A stretch of 11,633 nt of DNA from RGIG3102 sp964369975. Its GTDB lineage: Bacteria; Bacillota; Clostridia; Oscillospirales; Ruminococcaceae. The position numbers and the translations under genes are program-made. The DNA lies in contig CAYJFZ010000029.1 of assembly GCA_964369975.1 (NCBI GenBank), forward strand, positions 1-11,633. Reading direction: 5' to 3'. The notes under the pieces are model-generated. The model ran no database searches. It worked only from the letters and a program-made list of their open reading frames with translations, and was not told the DNA's origin. Below, in pieces: positions 5,590 through 11,633 of this stretch; the first letter of the stretch is position 1; the number at the start of each line of letters is the position of its first letter.

Positions 5590-8500
5590 AATCGAAATGA
5601 AGTCTGTAATCATCTAAGAATGGCTTAGTGATTCCAAACATATTGAATGCACTTTGTTCAGCCGTTTCAGGCTTAGTAATCATATTAACAGAATTTTTAA
5701 TTAGTGACATGACTTGCCCGTGAGCAGGTGGATTAAGATCTCCAAATAAAGTTCCCATTATGTTGAATATATTGCCATCTTGAAAAGACGTATCTAGTCC
5801 TTTTACAATCATTTGAGAAGGTTTATTCATTTTAGAATAAGTTTCATTGTCTATAATTCATTCTACCAAATTCATTAATATGGATAAAATAATCATATCA
5901 TGAATAAACAATTTAAGATTTCCTCTTTTTACAGGATCTTTTCAATATTCATTAAATTGTTTTTGATCCATTTTGCCAATAGCTCTAGTAAAATCTCACA
6001 TAGATCTAATGATTCCTTCCATTTGCAAAGTATCTCATCCTAATACATAATCTCATTCGTCAGAAGGTTGCAATTCATCCTCGGGTTTAATTTCAAAATT
6101 TCCATTTTCAAGATAAACTCTAACTAATTTCACTCCTCTGTGATCATATTGCTGATTTAATTTTGTAACATTATATTTTCCTGGAGACATCGTCCACTGC
6201 TCTATTTTTGCGGTTAAGAACGTTCTGTAATGGGTTAACATTCCTCCTAACAGAGTATTTTTCCAAAGCATTGCAGTAGCTTTATCATAGTGACCAAAGC
6301 AAAGATCTGCTAAGTTCCTAATTCCCATTGATTCTTTAGAAGTGTAAGCTCTAGGCAAATCGTCACCTTCATATAAAATTTTACCATCTTTCTTGAACCC
6401 TTCTCTATTTAATTGTTCAAGGTTAGCTAAGTATAAAGATCTTTGTTCCTTATATTTAGGATGATGTGTTTGACCTGACGAGTAAACCGAAAAACGCTTA
6501 TCCTTTTTGAAATCATATACAAGCTCTCCATCCTCATTTAAATAATGAGCATCAAAGCTTCCATCGTCAATCATTTTCCCAATTAAGAATCCCATGCGAT
6601 GTAGAATATCAGGAGCCTTATTTGTATAAAACGCTTGATTGCTACCAAAAGTTAATAACCCAATCTGATTTACCGTCATTAAATTATTCATCTCTCCGAT
6701 TCCCGCATTACTCATTCCATATAACATATTCATCAATTCTAATTTGTGAAAATTATTATATGATTTAGGATATTCTTTTATAAGAAGTGTNNNNNNNNNN
6801 NNNNNNNNNNNNNNNNNNNNNNNNNNNNNNNNNNNNNNNNNNNNNNNNNNNNNNNNNNNNNNNNNNNNNNNNNNNNNNNNNNNNNNNNNNGTTTTACTAG
6901 ATTCTTCTTTAGCGTAAGCAATTATATAAGCATTTAATATTTTTTCAATATCCATGCTAAAATCATCAATTCCTCTAGAATTTATAATGTCTCTTCTTGT
7001 AGCAGCATTCATTCTAAACATATTGAACACAACGTCTTTGTTAGATTCTCGAATTGCTTTAAACTCAGATTCTTGTTCTTCAAATACTTCTTCAAATAAA
7101 TTTTTAGAATTAGTTCACTGATCTTTAATCGATTTGATAATTCCTTTTCTCTTGACTCTTTGTCTAGCATATGCTCTTACTAAAGGAACTTGATAGTATT
7201 CCAAAGATTCGTCCTCGCCATTATCAGCACGATCTTTTAATTCAGCAATTTTCAATTTAGCATCTATAGAATCTCCGAATTTTAATTCATTTATTGTTTT
7301 TAAGAAAAGGTCGTACAATTCTCTTTGTGAAACAGGAATTTCTTCTCTAGGCTTTAAAACAAATCTACTATCAATCTTGTCTCCATTAACCAAAAACCAC
7401 CCTTCGAACATTTCAAGATGATTTCCTAATAATTTATTGGTATTAGCTTTATAGGTCTTTTCCAAAACAGGTCTTGTTTTATTAAAATATCCTAACGCTA
7501 TATCTCTAGTTCTTATTGAATATGATTCGTAAATCTCACCTAAAGCTCTAGCTATATTGTGATCAGACTGATGAATACTTGTAAGATTTATTCCTAGTTT
7601 AAGATTTTTAAGATCCAAGTATTTTTTAGGATCTTTTTCTAAAGATATATATATATTTTTATCTGCTAACAATGCTTTCCTCAAATATATTCAGGCTAAA
7701 AACAAATCTGAAGGATTGTGAATTGTTCCTCCACCTGTATTCATAAACGATTTTATCTCAGGAGAAATTCTAGACTCTATAACAGATATCGTTTTTAACA
7801 AATCGGATTCTGTTGATAATATAATATCTAAAGATCTCTCATCTCTATAAATAGAATCGTCATATATATGCATATTCGCCATTTCGATATATGAATCATA
7901 TGCATTATTTAAAACTTTTGATAAATTATTATTCATTTTTCCAAAAGCTTTTACAGGGTTCAAATTGTACGCAGTAATCAATTCTGTCATGTTTTCAAGT
8001 AAAATATCATTAGATTCAGAATAAGATTGTCCTGTTCAGATATTAGCAGATTTTACAGAATTAATTTTAGCTCCATCAAGTATATCCGAATTGTTGTTAA
8101 TGAATAATAAGGCTCTTACCGAAGCAAGCGTAGAATAAGTTAGAGATAAATTTGTAGTATTAAAATCTTTAACGTTTCTATCATTGATAAAATTACCCAA
8201 TATTCCAGAATTTCCATTTATCTTAAAATTGCCAGTTAAATCATTATTTGATAATGATATTACCTCAATTCTACTATCTTTAGCAAATAGAAAAATTCCA
8301 GCAGAATTCATTTCGTCGTTATATATGAAATCTCAAGATCCATTTAAATACTTACCGAATATATTAGCAATATTCCCTTTCATATAACTATTGTGTCCAG
8401 AGATATCGTTAATATCAAGTTTTTCTCCATTTTTAACAGAATCTACAAATTGTTTTATATTTTTCGCTAACGCTGATAACTCTCCCTCCTTAGATGCATT

Positions 8501-9991
8501 AATAGCATCTATATAAGATGCAGCTTTTTCCTCAATTTCATTTTGCGTTTTTCCGTAAATATACTTCTTTTTAATTGTGTCAAAAAATTTAAATCTAGAT
8601 CCTTCTGGAATCTTATTAGATTTATGAGATATTTCTTCTATATTATTCTTTAAAAAAGAATCTAAATTTCTTCCTCTTGCTTGAATTGAAATTTCATCAG
8701 ATGTATTTGGTATCAATAAGTTTAAAGGATCTACAATAGATGATTTTATGTTATATATTTCATCTTCCATCTTTTTAAGATTATTCGGAATCATATACTT
8801 AACATATCTGTACATCGGAGACGTAGCATTTGCATACATTGATAAATTTTGAATTTTAATAGATTCTCTATCTCTTTCAAATTTAATAGTATCTAATGAT
8901 TTTATATTTTTATTCTCATAACTTAATCCTATATTTATAGGTATAATCCCAATGCTTTCTACAGGAATTCCTCGTTGCTCTAGCATTGCTTTATAAAATG
9001 ACATCTGTAATTCTATTTTTCTCTTTTTTGTAGAATGGTAGAAATCCTTAAGTTTAACATTCTGTGTTTCGCTCCAATTTCCCACTAATTTTTTAGATAC
9101 CTTAAAATCATATATATGAGCTTTCCCGTTTTTGTCAATAATCAACAAGTCCATTATACCTCATACAGAATCAATTTTCATATCCTTAATTGGATTAAAA
9201 TTATCTGACTTAACAATTTGCTCTGTAAATATAGTAGCGCCAGGATGCTTAGAATTAATCAATGATTTAAATTCTGAAAATTCTTTTACTATGTGTCCTT
9301 GCAAGATTAGATTTTTAAAATTATCTAACAATGATTCGTTTTCAGAACTCTTAAAAAATTTAGAAGAGCTTTCTTTGTTGATAGCATCTATTAATTTTTT
9401 ATTTAATTCATCAATAGGAGTATTTGAGTCTTCGTTCATTAATACTTCAAATACTTTATGCATCAATGTTCCAAATCCTGTTAAGTATTGCCATGAAGAA
9501 ACTTCATTCTCAACCAACATCTCCGCAACCTTTCTAATCGTAGAATGGTCATACGGATTGCTATTTGGCAAAAAACTACTAACAAATGCAAATTTTTCAT
9601 TTGTATTCATGGAGTTTATTTGAGTCTCATATGCAGCAATAGTCTGAGCCCTCCAATCTTGTTCATCAAATTTAGGGGATAAAAGCTTTGCGTTCTCATC
9701 TTCAGCCGATTCAGCAAGTTTGCTAACTCCTATTCCATTTTCTATTTTAATGAATTCTTCGTAATCATCTCCATTTTTATAAACTTTTATAATTTTGGAA
9801 TTTTCATTAAAATCTTTATTCATCTCCTCTACTCTTTGCAAAGTTTCAATTTCTCTATTTGCAGAAAATGTCTTATTTGCGCCAAACGTATTAAAATCGT
9901 AATTTTTTAAAAGAAATTCAGCGAGTTCTGCCTCGCTGAATTCTTTATCATTACTAAAATTACCGTTAATAAATTTATATATACATTCCAT
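5588..9991 (-). CDS. Giant multidomain protein with N-terminal RecB/Cas4-type PD-(D/E)XK nuclease domain
   Basis: One open frame of about 1467 aa once TGA is read as Trp. TGA codons occupy plus-strand bases starting at 5858, 5942, 5996, 6035, 6053, 7115, 7691, 8036, 8333 and 9161, and no in-frame TAA or TAG occurs between them; six TGG codons are also visible. The ATG at 9991 has an in-frame stop 13 bases upstream. The nuclease domain shows GTLMH (174-178), E258, GIMD (D281), DFK (D295, K297) and QMSFY (329-333). These are the H, D, D-x-K and Q-x3-Y motifs of RecB-family exonucleases, without an iron-sulfur cysteine cluster. The rest is unrecognised: helical, charged, with a hydrophobic stretch near 1360-1381. 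Residues about 1034-1067 fall in an N gap. The preceding zincin gene ends 1 base before this start, so both are probably co-transcribed. A packaged or injected multidomain protein is the best guess. Confidence 0.85.
6791..6890. other. Assembly gap (100 N)
   Basis: A second run of exactly 100 undetermined bases, inside the giant nuclease-domain gene. The frame on both sides agrees if the gap is taken as literal, but the round length points to a placeholder, so the true protein length is uncertain. Confidence 0.95.
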
Positions 9992-9992
9992 A

Positions 9993-11633
9993 TTAATTGC
10001 AGTTTATTTCTAGTTCTTGTCGTTTTATCAAAATATCTTTAAGAGTTGATATTTTAGATGACTTAATTATCAAATCCGTATATTTTTCATCTGGTAAATA
10101 ATTCTCTTTACTTACTAAATTATTATTTAATATCGATAGAAGTTCTACCATATTTAAGTTATTGACTTTCTCTATCAGCTCCTCATAGGTTTTAACTTTA
10201 TCGTTTTCTGAAATTTCAAATAATGTATTAAATGAATCAACTAACGCATTTCCATAAATTTCTTCACTCAATTTTTTTCCATTTAAGAATTCTGATATCA
10301 TCATCACTACAAGTTCTTCATGTAAATCAGAACCGTGTTTATCATTATAAATATTAATTTTCTTTATCCCTCTAACATCATTTTCAGTCACATTTTGCAT
10401 TAATTTATAATAAACCTCAGGATTCTTCATTTTTATTACAGCAAAATACAAATGAGCGTATTCATGCAATAAATCAGTAATACTAGCCTTGTCTTTATTT
10501 ATATATATTGTAGAATTTTCTATAAAAGCCTTGACATTGTATTTTCCAGAATTTGTAGCTGATTTAATTTCATCATTTGATAGTAATTTAATTGATACAT
10601 ACGATTCTCCATTAGATAAGTTTCTGATAGCTTTTTCAAGTGCAGATTTAGGTGAAATAGTATAATCAATTTTCTTGAACTCAAGAAGTTCGGAATTAGT
10701 TCTTCCTAATTTCGAATAATACTCTCCTGCGTTAATGTAATCTCCTACAATAATTCTTTTTATAATATCTGGCGACAATTCAATATTTTCTTTTGAATGA
10801 GTATCAACATCATTTATATAATTAAAATAAGATGATATTAATAAATTTGTAGAGTCATTATTATCTAATGATTCCCAGATACTTTTTTCAAAGAATTTTG
10901 TAAATGAAGATTGACCTCCTGCTCCATTATTAATAATTAAATTATACAAAAAGAACATAGAATGTAGATTCATTCCAAAATCTGACTTATCATGCAATAT
11001 GTCAAATCCCTTAGACTGTCTATTGAAATTAAATAAATTTAATCGATGATCATTAATCTTAGTCATATTTATAGACGGTCTTCAGTACGCAACTTTTTTA
11101 TTATTCGGTAAAACTCTTGCCTCAAAAATCAAAGATTGAATAAAGTCGTTATCGTGATATTTCTTTTTTAATTCAGGAATAATTTTAGAATTAAATAAAT
11201 TAATAAAATGATTTACAGTATCTCTAGTTAATCTAGAAGATATTGGAATTCCCTCTGATTCATCATTAGAATTTTCATACATTATTTCGTTTTTCTCAAG
11301 TCATTGATAATTGATAAACTCTGTAATAGATGATGATAATTTCCTAAAATCCGACCTCTTTTTAATTAGTGGAGATACATCTGCATCTTTCATTAATTTT
11401 TCGATAGCATAGTTTTTGAATGATAATGTATTTATTACGTAATTATCTGTTGAATATAAATCTAACATTCCTTTAATATGAGGAACGTTTAAAGCTTTTA
11501 GTATATTTACGGATTTTTTTATTTCTTCGTAATAATTTTCCCAAAATTCTCCATATTCAGGATTTCTTATAAATTCAATTGTTTCAAATGATCCCGGATC
11601 AGAGTCCTTAAAAAGATCTAATTCGGATTTAAT
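9993..11633 (-). CDS. Large zincin-type metallopeptidase-domain protein, C-terminal part
   Basis: The start lies beyond the right edge; 546 aa are visible, ending at TAA 9993-9995. TGA codons at 11082 and 11301 are read as Trp and join what would otherwise look like three fragments; two TGG codons are also used. The motif LLHEYAHLYF (HEYAH codons at 10452-10466) is a zincin HExxH site. It is preceded by a YIN-type strand and followed about 45 residues later by HEEL, a plausible third zinc ligand (glutamate near 10314-10319). This layout matches the metallopeptidase domains found in large polyvalent phage and conjugative-element proteins. No signal peptide can be judged because the N-terminus is missing. 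Its 3' end is 1 base from the start of the giant nuclease protein. Proteolysis of virion or host proteins during entry is an inference; the zincin fold call itself is strong. Confidence 0.82.

Noticed and set aside
8184..9623. Plus-strand open frames at 8184-8387 and 9132-9623
   Set aside because: They are antisense to the giant protein, including its well-supported nuclease motifs, and their low-complexity Ser/Leu/Ile-rich products look like shadow translations.
5588..9991. A string of seven separate minus-strand genes or a decaying pseudogene
   Set aside because: All pieces are in one frame, separated only by TGA, with no TAA or TAG and with intact nuclease motifs spanning a junction (VWGIMD). 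Recoding explains this better than decay.
1..11633. A Mycoplasma or Spiroplasma chromosome segment (same genetic code)
   Set aside because: Dense overlapping small genes, an intron-split helicase, a phage-type ligase and two giant multidomain proteins fit a phage better. A phage of a code-4 host cannot be excluded.
1..11633. tRNA genes, CRISPR arrays, insertion sequences or an origin
   Set aside because: I saw no cloverleaf, no regularly spaced repeats, no transposase and no iteron cluster on either strand.

Overview
This is an AT-rich window that looks like part of a large tailed phage genome. Several genes only make sense if TGA is read as tryptophan (translation table 4). In-frame TGA codons interrupt six or more otherwise continuous genes on both strands. 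They fall where tryptophan is expected, for example in the NWNS motif of a metallophosphoesterase and in front of the GDDKQL motif of a helicase. I count about 19 in-frame TGA and 18 TGG codons in the supported genes; TAA and TAG are still real stops. Recoding, a group I intron, a nucleotide-metabolism and replication block facing very large multidomain proteins, and starts without Shine-Dalgarno sequences fit the crAss-like (Crassvirales) gut phages. No capsid, terminase or portal gene is in the window, so that assignment is an inference.

Plus strand, 1-5547, is a dense replication and nucleotide-metabolism block. It holds the 3' end of a class II ribonucleotide reductase, a Dda/RecD2-like SF1 helicase, an ATP-dependent DNA ligase, a small unknown gene, a metallophosphoesterase cut by an assembly gap, two tiny unknown genes and a 45-aa zinc-ribbon protein. 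Neighbouring genes abut or overlap by a few bases. The helicase is split by a 990-nt group I intron (2144-3133) placed exactly in its motif V (HKS/QGSS). The intron carries a GIY-YIG homing endonuclease in what I infer is its P8 loop. The endonuclease C-terminus is encoded by the same bases that form the P8 3' strand, the P7 3' strand (S element) and P9 of the ribozyme. The endonuclease itself uses two TGA-Trp codons.

A 14-bp hairpin flanked by A and T runs (5548-5589) separates this block from a convergent minus-strand block and should terminate transcription from both sides.

Minus strand, 11633-5588, carries two very large genes read right to left. The upstream one (at least 546 aa, start outside the window) has a zincin-type HEYAH metallopeptidase motif. 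The downstream one (about 1467 aa) has an N-terminal RecB/Cas4-type PD-(D/E)XK nuclease domain and a long unassigned remainder. The pairing resembles the large multidomain proteins that some phages package and deliver with their DNA. Two runs of exactly 100 N (4935-5034 and 6791-6890) are probably scaffold gaps of unknown true length.
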